Source: Syntrophaceae bacterium UBA4059 (lineage in GTDB: Bacteria; Desulfobacterota; Syntrophia; Syntrophales; Smithellaceae). From it: 8,666 nt of DNA. The DNA lies in the NCBI GenBank assembly GCA_002382045.1, contig DFZJ01000105.1:10450-19115 (forward strand). The letters are read 5' to 3'. Positions 1-6,194 of this stretch are shown here, piece after piece. How positions within the stretch are numbered: position 1 is the stretch's first letter; each line of letters starts with the position of its first letter. Below the pieces are notes generated by a model, which was given only the letters and a program-made list of their open reading frames with translations, did not search any database and had not been told where the DNA came from. A program made the translations under genes and the position numbers.

Positions 1-14
1 CCATCCACCATCCA

Positions 15-1973
15 CTATATCTCCCAGGCCGCTTTGGCCCCATCCGTCGTCGCTTCAATAATCCTTCTGGGTGCGGCGGCATCGCCAATGATGAAATGCC
101 GAATGCCGCTTTTCGCCAGCATGTCTTTGAGCGTATTTCTGGGTGTCACGCCAATGGCGACGACAACCTGACGGACCGGCTCCAGCGTCGTTTCTTCGCC
201 GTTTTTGGCAACCACAACCGATCCTTCCGTGATCCGTTTTACCATTGTGCCGAGCAGCAGCTTAATCCCGGCTGCCCGAAGACGTTTATGCAGCATGTAG
301 CCATGCGCCGCCAGGGCCAGCACGGGTGACGCGGGCAGCATCTCGACAACGGTGATGTCCTTCACATTCTTCTCGCGCAGAAAATCAGCCGTTTCCATTC
401 CCACCAGACCCCCGCCGATAATGACGACATGATCCGCAGGCGTCACTTCGCCATCCAGAATCTGCCAGGCGTCACAAACCACTTTTGAGTTAATGCCTTC
501 GGCCGGGCAGGTGGATTTGCCGGCGCCGATGGCCAGGATGACGGCATCGGGTTTGCCTGCTGCGATCATGGCCTCGGTAACTTCGGTGTTCGTTTTAACC
601 GTCACACCGGCCTTGATGACTTTTGCCGTAAGGGTTTTAATGTACCGGCCATACACCTCTTTGTGGGGTGCTTTTGCAGCGTAAAGAACATTTCCGCCTG
701 TTTCTTTTTCTTTCTCAAAGAGCGTGACCGTATGCCCCAGCCGCGCGGCCTCAAAAGCCGCGGTCAGTCCGCCCGGTCCAGCGCCGACAACCCAAACATT
801 GCGACTGACGGCCGCCGGGCCTGCCGGGTAAAGCAGTTCCTGACCGGTTTGCGGATTAATGGCGCAGCGAATCGGCAGCGCTTCAAGGGACAGGCGCTCA
901 ATGCATCCCTGATTGCAGGCCAGGCATTCCAGGGTATCTTCCGGATGTCCCTCTATGGCATTTTTCAGAAAATCGGGATCGGCAAGATGCTGTCTGGCCA
1001 CGGCGATAAAGTCCGCGTCTCCCCGGGCAATGGCTTCATCCATTTTATAAGGATCAACGTAGCGGCCGACGGAAATGACGGGAACCTTCGTAACTTCTTT
1101 AATTTTCCTGGCCAGAAACGCCTTGAAGCCGGGTTCGTATTCAACCGGCGCGCTCGGATTCGGTGTGTCGATATTCACAGCCGGGCTGCCATGCGTGCCG
1201 AAGGACACATTGATGATGTCCGCGCCGGCACTCACCAGATCAGGAATAATCGTCTGCATATCGGAAATGGTGTAGCCGTTTTTGATGCACTCCTCGCCGG
1301 AAATCCGGATGGACATGGGGAAATCCGGACCGACCTGTTTGCGGGCTTCTTTCAGGCACTCGATCATAAAGCGGGACCGTCCGCGGAAATCGCCTCCGTA
1401 CTGATCCGTGCGCTGATTGCTGTTGGCCGAAAGAAACTGCATGAGCAGATAGCCATGGGCGCCGTGCAGTTCCACGGCGTCAAATCCCGCCTTGCGGGCT
1501 CTAAGTGCCGCGTTGCCGAAGGCGGCAATGGTTTCCTCGACTTCGGCAAGCGTCATCTCGCGCGGCGCTCCCATGAAACCGAAAATGTAGCTCGGGATGG
1601 CCGAAGGTCCGATCGCCTTATTTTTCTTTTGCAGCAGGTAGTTCTCGCGGCCGGTATGGTGAAGCTGCATGGCAATCTTGCTCCCCTGCGCGTGCACCAC
1701 GTCTGCCAGTTTACTCAAACCGGGAATGAATTTATCGTCCCAGACGCCGATGCATCGCGGTCCCGCGGAACCCAAAGGATGCACCTCCGTAATCTCCGTG
1801 ATAATAAGCCCGGCGCCGCCCTGTGCCCGGCGTTTGATATAGGCCAGGTTCGCTTCGCTGACCGTCGAGTCAGGATTGCCAAGGGCTGTTCCCATCGGCG
1901 GCATTACCAGCCGGTTGGAAATGGTCAGCGAACGGATATTGATGGGTGACAACAAATGCTCGAGGGTTTTCAT
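15..1973 (-). CDS. 2,4-dienoyl-CoA reductase-like NADH:flavin oxidoreductase (OYE barrel + [4Fe-4S] + FAD/NAD domain)
   Basis: The 652-residue protein has the full architecture of the FadH/BaiCD/TMADH group. An Old Yellow Enzyme FMN barrel fills about residues 1-345, with the active-site motif HGAHGYLLMQF (H170, H173, Y175) followed by NQRTDQYGG. A cysteine cluster C350-x2-C353-x3-C357-x12-C370 fits a [4Fe-4S] site. A dinucleotide-binding region follows, with GAGPGG at 397-402, a second glycine motif GGGLVG at 520-525, and IGDAAAPRR near the C-terminus. Known members reduce C=C bonds of enoates or dienoyl-CoA using NAD(P)H; length is close to E. coli FadH. I chose the ATG at 1973 because AAAGGAG lies 7 nt upstream. 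The frame stays open 24 codons further, but that stretch has no OYE character. It is the last gene of the regulator/dehydratase/SDR string. Class is secure; the substrate (dienoyl-CoA, enoate or other) is inference. Confidence 0.9.
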   Translation of the reverse strand: MKTLEHLLSPINIRSLTISNRLVMPPMGTALGNPDSTVSEANLAYIKRRAQGGAGLIITEITEVHPLGSAGPRCIGVWDDKFIPGLSKLADVVHAQGSKIAMQLHHTGRENYLLQKKNKAIGPSAIPSYIFGFMGAPREMTLAEVEETIAAFGNAALRARKAGFDAVELHGAHGYLLMQFLSANSNQRTDQYGGDFRGRSRFMIECLKEARKQVGPDFPMSIRISGEECIKNGYTISDMQTIIPDLVSAGADIINVSFGTHGSPAVNIDTPNPSAPVEYEPGFKAFLARKIKEVTKVPVISVGRYVDPYKMDEAIARGDADFIAVARQHLADPDFLKNAIEGHPEDTLECLACNQGCIERLSLEALPIRCAINPQTGQELLYPAGPAAVSRNVWVVGAGPGGLTAAFEAARLGHTVTLFEKEKETGGNVLYAAKAPHKEVYGRYIKTLTAKVIKAGVTVKTNTEVTEAMIAAGKPDAVILAIGAGKSTCPAEGINSKVVCDAWQILDGEVTPADHVVIIGGGLVGMETADFLREKNVKDITVVEMLPASPVLALAAHGYMLHKRLRAAGIKLLLGTMVKRITEGSVVVAKNGEETTLEPVRQVVVAIGVTPRNTLKDMLAKSGIRHFIIGDAAAPRRIIEATTDGAKAAWEI

Positions 1974-1980
1974 GGACGAT

Positions 1981-1987
1981 CTCCTTT
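1981..1987 (-). promoter_or_regulatory. Ribosome binding site fixing the reductase start
   Basis: AAAGGAG on the minus strand, 7 nt before the ATG at 1973. It favours this start over the longer open frame, which would begin inside the upstream spacer. Confidence 0.75.
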
Positions 1988-2001
1988 GCGGAAAAATCAG
2001 G

Positions 2002-2018
2002 CGGACAGAGGATGTCCG
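2002..2018. repeat. Small hairpin in the reductase leader
   Basis: CGGACA / TGTCCG, a perfect 6-bp inverted repeat with a 5-nt loop. It sits about 15 nt upstream of the reductase Shine-Dalgarno and 14 nt from the larger hairpin at 2033-2068. It could shape the mRNA leader. It is short enough to occur by chance. Confidence 0.35.
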
Positions 2019-2032
2019 TCGTAAATAGCAGG

Positions 2033-2068
2033 CCTCAGCCGTCACCCGCGTTCGGGCGACGGCTGAGG
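2033..2068. repeat. Strong intergenic hairpin, member of the CCGTCACC hairpin family
   Basis: An 11-bp perfect stem (CCTCAGCCGTC / GACGGCTGAGG) continues, after one A/C mismatch, into CCCG / CGGG around a cgtt tetraloop. It lies in the 132-nt gap between the SDR and the reductase genes. The core CCGTCACCCG recurs in the hairpins at 6420-6447 and 6472-6495. There is no real T-tract on either side, so I call it a dispersed extragenic palindrome or mRNA stabiliser/attenuator rather than a plain terminator. Confidence 0.75.
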
Positions 2069-2105
2069 TATTCTTGTATCATCAAAAGAATGAGGCGTGG
2101 TATCC

Positions 2106-2906
2106 CTAGCCCAGATGCGTGCTTAGGAGCAAGCCGCCATCGATGACGATTTCTGCTCCCGTTGTATAATTGGATGCCTCCGAAGCCAGGTAAATCGCCG
2201 CGCCGGCAATCTCATCCGGCTCGCCGATACGGCAGGACGGCAGATGCTTGCACAGTTCATCTTTCTGCTTCTTCGCCTCTTCCGGCGACAAATGCGCCCA
2301 GTGCGAATTCATCATCTTGGTGCTGATAGGTCCCGGACAAATGGAATTGACCTGAATGTTGTCCCGCGCCAGTTCCATGGCAAACGCACGTGTGACATGA
2401 CGGACACCGGCCTTGGAAATGGAATACACACTGACAAAGGGTTCCGGATTAAAGCCGTCGATGGAGGCAACATTGATGATTTTTCCGCCGCCTTGTTTCT
2501 TCATGACTTTAGCCGCCGCCTGACTCATGAAGTAAACACCTTTGAGGTTCAAGTTCATAATGGTGTCCCAGAGACGTTCATCGGTATCGAGCACGGACGC
2601 CATGGCGGGGCTGGCTCCGGCATTGTTGACCAGAATATCGATCCGGCCGAACTTCTGTACAACCGTGTCCACCACGCGCTGAGTTTCTTCAATTCTACCC
2701 AGGTGAGCGGGCACAACCAGCACCTCGCATCCGATGGCCGTCATTTCGCAGGCGGTCGCTTCCAGATCCTGCGCCTTGCGGCTGGTGATAACCACTTTGG
2801 CGCCGGCTTTGGCAAACCCGTAGGCAATGGCCTGACCGATACCGCGGCTTCCGCCGGTCACAATCGCTACTTTATCTTTTAATGAAAATTGAGAAAGATC
2901 AAACAT
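2106..2906 (-). CDS. SDR family NAD(P)-dependent oxidoreductase
   Basis: This 266-residue classical short-chain dehydrogenase has the cofactor motif TGGSRGIG (17-24), NNAG (94-97), the structural Asn (N120) and the catalytic triad S148, Y161 and K165 (YSISK). Near the C-terminus are the usual PGPI segment (191-194) and a final GAEIVIDGG. Such enzymes interconvert hydroxyl and keto groups with NAD(P)H, as in 3-hydroxyacyl-CoA or alcohol dehydrogenation. The ATG at 2906 is preceded by AAAGGAG. It begins 17 nt after the dehydratase-like gene, so co-transcription and perhaps translational coupling are likely. Family assignment is firm. The substrate is unknown; from context, a hydroxyacyl-CoA or hydroxy acid is a reasonable guess. 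Confidence 0.92.
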   Translation of the reverse strand: MFDLSQFSLKDKVAIVTGGSRGIGQAIAYGFAKAGAKVVITSRKAQDLEATACEMTAIGCEVLVVPAHLGRIEETQRVVDTVVQKFGRIDILVNNAGASPAMASVLDTDERLWDTIMNLNLKGVYFMSQAAAKVMKKQGGGKIINVASIDGFNPEPFVSVYSISKAGVRHVTRAFAMELARDNIQVNSICPGPISTKMMNSHWAHLSPEEAKKQKDELCKHLPSCRIGEPDEIAGAAIYLASEASNYTTGAEIVIDGGLLLSTHLG

Positions 2907-2923
2907 AGTAAAACTCCTTTTTT

Positions 2924-4426
2924 TTACTTTTTAGCCGCTTTCGGCGCCAGGGCTTCCCGGTCGCCGCCGCTCATCCCGGCGATGTACTTCACCAGCTTCT
3001 TGCGGGATGCAATATCGTACTGCGTGGTAATGGCGATCTGCTCCATGATCGGAGAGCCGCCGCCGTGGTAGTTGCCCATATTCATGATACCGCCCGTGGC
3101 CGAACACAGTTGATCGCCTAAATAGCGCCAGAACTGGGCCTGATCTTCAACGGACATCTTCGGATTGCGCTTGGTATATTTCAGCAGCGGTTCACCGGTA
3201 ATCGGATTGGCAAAATCCTTCTCGTGGGGGAAAGTTGCCGGGATACCGCCGGCGATATCGCAAAGGATTTCCGCCTCACGATAGACCGCTTCGCCGGACA
3301 GACAACGGCCGACATTGCAGTAAATGGAGTGCGGAATATAGGAACCGGGGCCATAGGGAACAAAACCCATACCGGGAATGTAAACTTCAGGCTTTCCCAG
3401 ATCGGATGCCGTATAACCGGCCGCGTAACCAAGTTCGATGGTCATGATGATCTCGGCCAGCTTCTCGCGGACATGGGGTTCTTTGTGGATATTGTTGACC
3501 TCGGCAGCCAACGCCGCTTGCCCCAGAATCACGTCACCGATCGCCGGCTTGCAGCCGGAATAGGAGTGACGGTGAAACAAGGCGAAAAGCAACGCGCAGA
3601 TGCCGCCGTGATCATTCTCGCCGGCCAGGAAGACCCGTTCCCAGGGGACAAAACAGTTATCAAAAATCATGTAGGAATCCGTATAGCCCCCCATAAAACC
3701 TCGCTTGTAATGCTCTCTTGGGCGAAAATTGTGAATGGTGGCCACCTGGGTCAATCCTTCGTAGTCTGCCGGCACAGCAAATGCTACAGCGTAGTCTTTA
3801 TCTTCGGGACGCAGGGCGCGGGTCGGCAAAACGATGACTTCATCGGCCACGGACGCTTCGGAAATATGCACCTTGCATCCTTCAACGACAATTCCGTCCT
3901 TCAATCTTTCCTTAATTCGCACATAGGAACCGGGGTTGGGCTGCTCCGCGGGACGCAGCATACGATCACCTTTCGTATCGGTCTGCGCGCAGGCGGCGAT
4001 CAAATCTTCCTGCTGGAAACGAATCAGCCACTTTTTAAAGTTTTCATGATAATTGGTCTCGCCTTTTTTTACTTTATCCGCTTCGTACGAAACGTTGTAA
4101 ATAGCATTCGTGCCGTCGATGCCCATGCAGCGCTGGATGCAGCCACCGACTTTCTGGCAGAGCATACGCGTCATGTCCTGTTTTTTGTGGAGATCTTCTT
4201 TGTTCTGATGGACGTGCGTGTAGCGGTTGATTTTCTCTCCCGTCAGGTGCGAGGTGGCGATCATCAGATCTGCATTTTCCGGCTTGGCCGCTTCGTCATA
4301 AGTTGTACCGATGGTGTCGATACAATCCATCTGAAGTTCGTCGGTCCTGTCAATCAACTGGCCGTCATAATAGACATTCCTCTTCATTTTGGCCAACCTG
4401 TTGATAAAATCCTGCTTTGTTTTCAT
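2924..4426 (-). CDS. abfD: 4-hydroxybutyryl-CoA dehydratase / vinylacetyl-CoA isomerase family protein
   Basis: The 500-residue protein belongs to the HpaB-like flavoprotein superfamily. It carries the features that separate 4-hydroxybutyryl-CoA dehydratase (AbfD) from the monooxygenases. The [4Fe-4S] ligands known in Clostridium aminobutyricum (two Cys spaced C-x3-C, then His and Cys seven apart) appear here as C96/C100 (GGCIQRCMG) and H285/C292 (FHRHSYSGCK). The catalytic Tyr and Lys next to the last ligand match Y289 and K293. AbfD uses FAD and the cluster for radical dehydration of 4-hydroxybutyryl-CoA to crotonyl-CoA and isomerises vinylacetyl-CoA; it is oxygen-sensitive. Length is near the family value (about 490). 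The ATG at 4426 follows AAAGGAG by 9 nt. It lies 32 nt after the TetR gene and 17 nt before the SDR. The gene symbol rests on motif matches; a related acyl-CoA substrate is possible. Confidence 0.88.
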   Translation of the reverse strand: MKTKQDFINRLAKMKRNVYYDGQLIDRTDELQMDCIDTIGTTYDEAAKPENADLMIATSHLTGEKINRYTHVHQNKEDLHKKQDMTRMLCQKVGGCIQRCMGIDGTNAIYNVSYEADKVKKGETNYHENFKKWLIRFQQEDLIAACAQTDTKGDRMLRPAEQPNPGSYVRIKERLKDGIVVEGCKVHISEASVADEVIVLPTRALRPEDKDYAVAFAVPADYEGLTQVATIHNFRPREHYKRGFMGGYTDSYMIFDNCFVPWERVFLAGENDHGGICALLFALFHRHSYSGCKPAIGDVILGQAALAAEVNNIHKEPHVREKLAEIIMTIELGYAAGYTASDLGKPEVYIPGMGFVPYGPGSYIPHSIYCNVGRCLSGEAVYREAEILCDIAGGIPATFPHEKDFANPITGEPLLKYTKRNPKMSVEDQAQFWRYLGDQLCSATGGIMNMGNYHGGGSPIMEQIAITTQYDIASRKKLVKYIAGMSGGDREALAPKAAKK

Positions 4427-4458
4427 AAGATGGTGCTCCTTTCTTTTATCTGTATGGA

Positions 4459-5196
4459 CTACTTTTTGTTCTTTGTCTTCCGGGAAGCGCTGGCGCTGAT
4501 TTCCGGTAATTTCATCGCTTGATCAGTTTGCAGAAGCCGTCCCAACGCGCGGGTGTCTTCCAGATTCAAATGCAGGGTGAAACCCTGCTGTTCCTTTTTC
4601 GCCCGGATACCGGACAAAACAATTTCCAGAAATGGATCGAGCATGTCCATCATGCTTTTTTCGCGTTTGGGCATGCCCTGCATATGCCAGTGGATGAAGA
4701 GATGTTCAATCGTGCCCATCAGCATCGACCGGATCAGATACGCGTCGGCATCCGGACGAAACGTGCCGTCGGCGATGCCGTCGCGAATGCAGTCGAGCAA
4801 ACCGTGCGCTGAACGACGGATAGCCTCGTGCGCTGCCGTCTGACGAAAGCGTTTGTTGGACATCAGCTGCAACAAAACCAGCGCGGAATAATCAGGATTC
4901 TTCTCATAAAGCTGAACATAGCTGAACATGATGGCGCGCATTCGTCCTTCCACATCCTTGATATAAGGCAGGACGGCTTCCGATGCATCAATCGTGTCGT
5001 TGGAGATTTTTTCAGGAATGGCAAACAGCAGATCTTCTTTGGTGCCGAAATATTCGTAAATGGTGGCCTCGGAAACACCCGCTTCCTTGCTGATTTCCGA
5101 GATGGTCGCCTCCTGGAAACTTTTTTCGGCAAAAATGCGGAGAGCCGCATCCATGATGCGGTCTTTGCGAGTTTTTTTCCGAGCGTGGTCTGCCAT
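4459..5196 (-). CDS. TetR/AcrR family transcriptional regulator
   Basis: The 245-residue protein has a typical TetR N-terminal domain: about residues 10-58, with helix-turn-helix around 31-51 (TISEISKEAGVSEATIYEYF, then GTKEDLL). A helical ligand-binding region follows to about residue 200. The last 45 residues or so form a basic, Ser/Lys-rich tail ending KTKNKK, longer than in most family members. TetR proteins are usually dimeric repressors released by a small ligand; in fatty-acid and CoA loci this is often an acyl-CoA. It is the first gene of the string, 32 nt before the dehydratase-like gene. The paired repeats at 5236-5281 in its own promoter suggest autoregulation and control of the whole operon. 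The ATG at 5196 has AGGGG 5 nt upstream, a modest ribosome site. Confidence 0.9.
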   Translation of the reverse strand: MADHARKKTRKDRIMDAALRIFAEKSFQEATISEISKEAGVSEATIYEYFGTKEDLLFAIPEKISNDTIDASEAVLPYIKDVEGRMRAIMFSYVQLYEKNPDYSALVLLQLMSNKRFRQTAAHEAIRRSAHGLLDCIRDGIADGTFRPDADAYLIRSMLMGTIEHLFIHWHMQGMPKREKSMMDMLDPFLEIVLSGIRAKKEQQGFTLHLNLEDTRALGRLLQTDQAMKLPEISASASRKTKNKK

Positions 5197-5223
5197 AACA
5201 ACCCCTATTCCCTCTTGGACTTT

Positions 5224-5252
5224 AAGCTACATCACCATAGTACCACTGTCAA
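5224..5252 (-). promoter_or_regulatory. Predicted promoter of the TetR/dehydratase operon
   Basis: On the minus strand a perfect -35 TTGACA (5247-5252) is followed, after 17 bp, by TAGCTT (5224-5229), a weak -10 with three of six consensus bases. One copy of the candidate operator lies within the spacer. The position, about 30 nt upstream of the TetR ATG, is suitable. The weak -10 keeps confidence moderate. Confidence 0.45.
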
Positions 5253-5281
5253 GTATTATTTTATTCCATAGTGAGACTATG
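5236..5281. promoter_or_regulatory. Candidate TetR operator pair (CATAGT-N3-ACTATG)
   Basis: The distal site at 5267-5281 is a perfect 15-bp palindrome, CATAGTGAGACTATG. The proximal site at 5236-5250 is CATAGTACCACTGTC, sharing CATAGT-N3-ACT with it; its two half-sites match at four of six positions. The copies start 31 bp apart, close to three helical turns, so two dimers could bind the same DNA face. The proximal site sits between the predicted -35 and -10 of the regulator's promoter, where a repressor would block polymerase. This is an inference from sequence symmetry and position. Confidence 0.6.
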
Positions 5282-5360
5282 TTTTTTTACTGATATTCGT
5301 AGTGTATGGTCAATAAATGGTGGTATCTATTTGTTTCTATTTGGAAAGCTATGCGTCGTT

Positions 5361-5407
5361 CGTATCTCGTGAAGCGCATCTCGTCTTTTATCGCTTTACG
5401 AAATACG
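5361..5407. repeat. Imperfect 16-bp inverted repeat with a TATCTCGT motif
   Basis: Arms CGTATCTCGTGAAGCG (5361-5376) and CGCTTTACGAAATACG (5392-5407) match at 14 of 16 positions around a 15-nt loop. The related string TTTCACGAGATACG occurs at 6524-6537, just past the crotonase stop. Occurrence next to both copies of the gene end suggests it is part of the same duplicated or mobile segment. Confidence 0.6.
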
Positions 5408-5432
5408 CGCGCGCCCCCTTAAGCGGGTCACG

Positions 5433-5491
5433 AGCCCCGTTATTTTTTTACCAGTCGCCGCCAGTTTGGCCTGGAGGACATCAATACGCTG
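5433..5491 (-). pseudogene. Duplicate fragment of a crotonase gene 3' end
   Basis: This segment is a direct copy of 6542-6599, the last codons and stop region of the crotonase gene. Positions 5456-5477 are identical to 6564-6585 over 22 bases, and 32 of 36 bases match over 5456-5491. On the minus strand it reads QRIDVLQAKLAATGKK, against QRIDALQAKLAAARKK in the intact gene. Three of the four differences in that 36-base block are synonymous (CGT/CGC, ATT/ATC, GAT/GAC), which points to an origin in a once-functional paralogue rather than a very recent copy. The ATAA(C/A)GGGGCT after the stop is also shared. In this copy an extra base near the end shifts the stop out of frame. No crotonase body lies upstream; the frame is open back to about 5568, but that part is not recognisable. 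Confidence 0.65.
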
Positions 5492-5496
5492 TGCTG

Positions 5497-5519
5497 GTTC
5501 AATCGTCCTCCGATTGAAC
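5497..5519. repeat. Perfect 9-bp hairpin
   Basis: GTTCAATCG / CGATTGAAC around a 5-nt loop. It directly abuts the crotonase-end fragment. No T-tract follows on either strand, so termination is not supported. Confidence 0.5.
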
Positions 5520-5529
5520 TGGAAATATT

Positions 5530-5556
5530 CCGGAGCAACCAGCTTTGGAGCTCCGG
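5530..5556. repeat. Perfect 7-bp inverted repeat upstream of the toxin promoter
   Basis: CCGGAGC / GCTCCGG with a 13-nt loop, ending 17 nt before the -35 of the toxin-antitoxin promoter. It may insulate the promoter or be a remnant repeat. Function is unknown. Confidence 0.4.
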
Positions 5557-5572
5557 CACAAAAGAATGTTTA

Positions 5573-5601
5573 TTGACAATAAGTTATATTTATCTTATAA
5601 A
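5573..5601 (+). promoter_or_regulatory. Toxin-antitoxin promoter with overlapping palindromes
   Basis: TTGACA (5573-5578), a 17-bp spacer and TATAAA (5596-5601) form a near-consensus sigma70-type promoter. Two palindromes overlap it: TTATTGACAATAA (5570-5582) over the -35 and CTTATAAAATAAG (5594-5606) over the -10. Both are good candidates for autorepression by the antitoxin, as is usual for type II systems. Initiation is expected near 5607-5609, essentially at the toxin ATG. Confidence 0.75.
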
Positions 5602-5608
5602 ATAAGCC

Positions 5609-5866
5609 ATGTACGAGATTGAATGGCAGCCCAAAGCCTACCGGCAGCTCAAGAAAATAAAAGAGCGGGAAACACTCGCTGCAATTAAGGATGCCGTTTG
5701 TGACCTGGCCCATTGGCCCCAATGCCGGAATGTTAAGGCTATGAAGAAGCATGCATCCGGTTATCGATTGCGGGTCGGCAAGTGGCGCATCCTGTTCGAA
5801 GCACAGGATCGTATCCAGATTATCGTGATTCAGGAGGTAAAAAAACGAGATGAACAAACCTACTAA
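5609..5866 (+). CDS. RelE/ParE superfamily toxin of a type II toxin-antitoxin system
   Basis: This 85-residue basic protein has the size and pattern of RelE/ParE toxins. After MYEIEWQPKAYRQLKKI comes a helical region, then the strand segment YRLRVGKWRILFE (residues 52-64) with R53, R55, W59 and R60. The C-terminus IQEVKKRDEQTY is typical of the family. RelE members cleave ribosome-bound mRNA and ParE members poison gyrase; the sequence alone does not tell me which applies. The gene precedes its antitoxin and overlaps it by 17 nt. No Shine-Dalgarno is visible before the ATG at 5609, and the promoter's predicted start lies at or next to this ATG, so translation from a leaderless mRNA is possible. 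No later Met offers a plausible start. Confidence 0.88.
   Translation: MYEIEWQPKAYRQLKKIKERETLAAIKDAVCDLAHWPQCRNVKAMKKHASGYRLRVGKWRILFEAQDRIQIIVIQEVKKRDEQTY
5832..5837 (+). promoter_or_regulatory. Strong ribosome binding site of the antitoxin, inside the toxin gene
   Basis: AGGAGG ends 12 nt before the antitoxin ATG at 5850 and lies within the toxin's last codons. Against the missing site of the toxin, it should favour antitoxin synthesis from the shared mRNA. Confidence 0.7.
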
Positions 5867-6194
5867 TGTCCAGATCATCAAACAGGGAGGACACCCCGCC
5901 TTTGCCGTGATTCCTTATGAGGACTACATGCGCGTCTTCCGGAAAACTTCGAGAAGTCCCAAAAGCGGCAATATCCCCAACGAGGTGGTGTGGCTTTCCA
6001 TTGACAAGGGCTATACCCTGGCGCGGGCCTGGCGGGAATATCTGGGATTGACCCAAAAAGAGGTCGCCTCAAGGATGGGAATCAGCCAGGCGGCGCTTTC
6101 GCAGATGGAATCAGGAGAAAAGAAACTCCGCAAAGCTTCGCTGGAAAAATTGGCCGAAGCCATGGAGCTCAATGTTGAACAGTTGCGAAACTGA
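5850..6194 (+). CDS. XRE-type helix-turn-helix antitoxin
   Basis: In this 114-residue protein the N-terminal part (NVQIIKQGGHPAFAVIPYEDY, residues 6-26) looks like the short strand region found in antitoxins paired with RelE toxins. The C-terminal part (about 55-114) is a Cro/C1-type domain with the helix-turn-helix LTQKEVASRMGISQAALSQM (67-86) and the following ESGEKKL. It should bind and neutralise the upstream toxin and, through the helix-turn-helix, repress the shared promoter. Its ATG lies 17 nt inside the toxin gene. A 10-bp hairpin at 6202-6229 follows the stop. HigA-like and other XRE-antitoxin labels are both possible; the pairing with the toxin is secure. Confidence 0.9.
   Translation: MNKPTNVQIIKQGGHPAFAVIPYEDYMRVFRKTSRSPKSGNIPNEVVWLSIDKGYTLARAWREYLGLTQKEVASRMGISQAALSQMESGEKKLRKASLEKLAEAMELNVEQLRN

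Larger units (their letters stand above)
5282..5568. other. Gene-poor stretch with a gene-end remnant and inverted repeats
   Basis: No convincing intact gene lies between the TetR operators and the toxin promoter. The stretch holds an inverted repeat at 5361-5407, a copy of the crotonase 3' end at 5433-5491, and two perfect hairpins at 5497-5519 and 5530-5556. The first 80 bases are AT-rich, with nothing I can name. Confidence 0.6.

Noticed and set aside
663..1949. 428-codon plus-strand open frame opposite the reductase gene
   Set aside because: The minus-strand gene has complete OYE, Fe-S and FAD motifs. The plus-strand translation has no recognisable motif and is a shadow of biased codon use.
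1974..2045. 24-codon N-terminal extension of the reductase
   Set aside because: It would run through the leader and small hairpin, and the ATG at 1973 has a good ribosome site and begins the family's normal N-terminus.
2904..2915. CATAGTAAAACT at the SDR start, resembling the candidate TetR operator
   Set aside because: It is made by the start codon and ribosome-site region of the SDR gene and only one half-site is complete, so it is probably coincidence.
3224..4522. 432-codon plus-strand open frame opposite the dehydratase-like gene
   Set aside because: It covers a well-supported minus-strand gene and has no family motifs, so I take it as an antisense shadow.
5317..5517. 66-codon plus-strand open frame before the toxin
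   Set aside because: It has no motif, crosses the inverted repeat and the antisense of the crotonase-end fragment, and has no convincing ribosome site.
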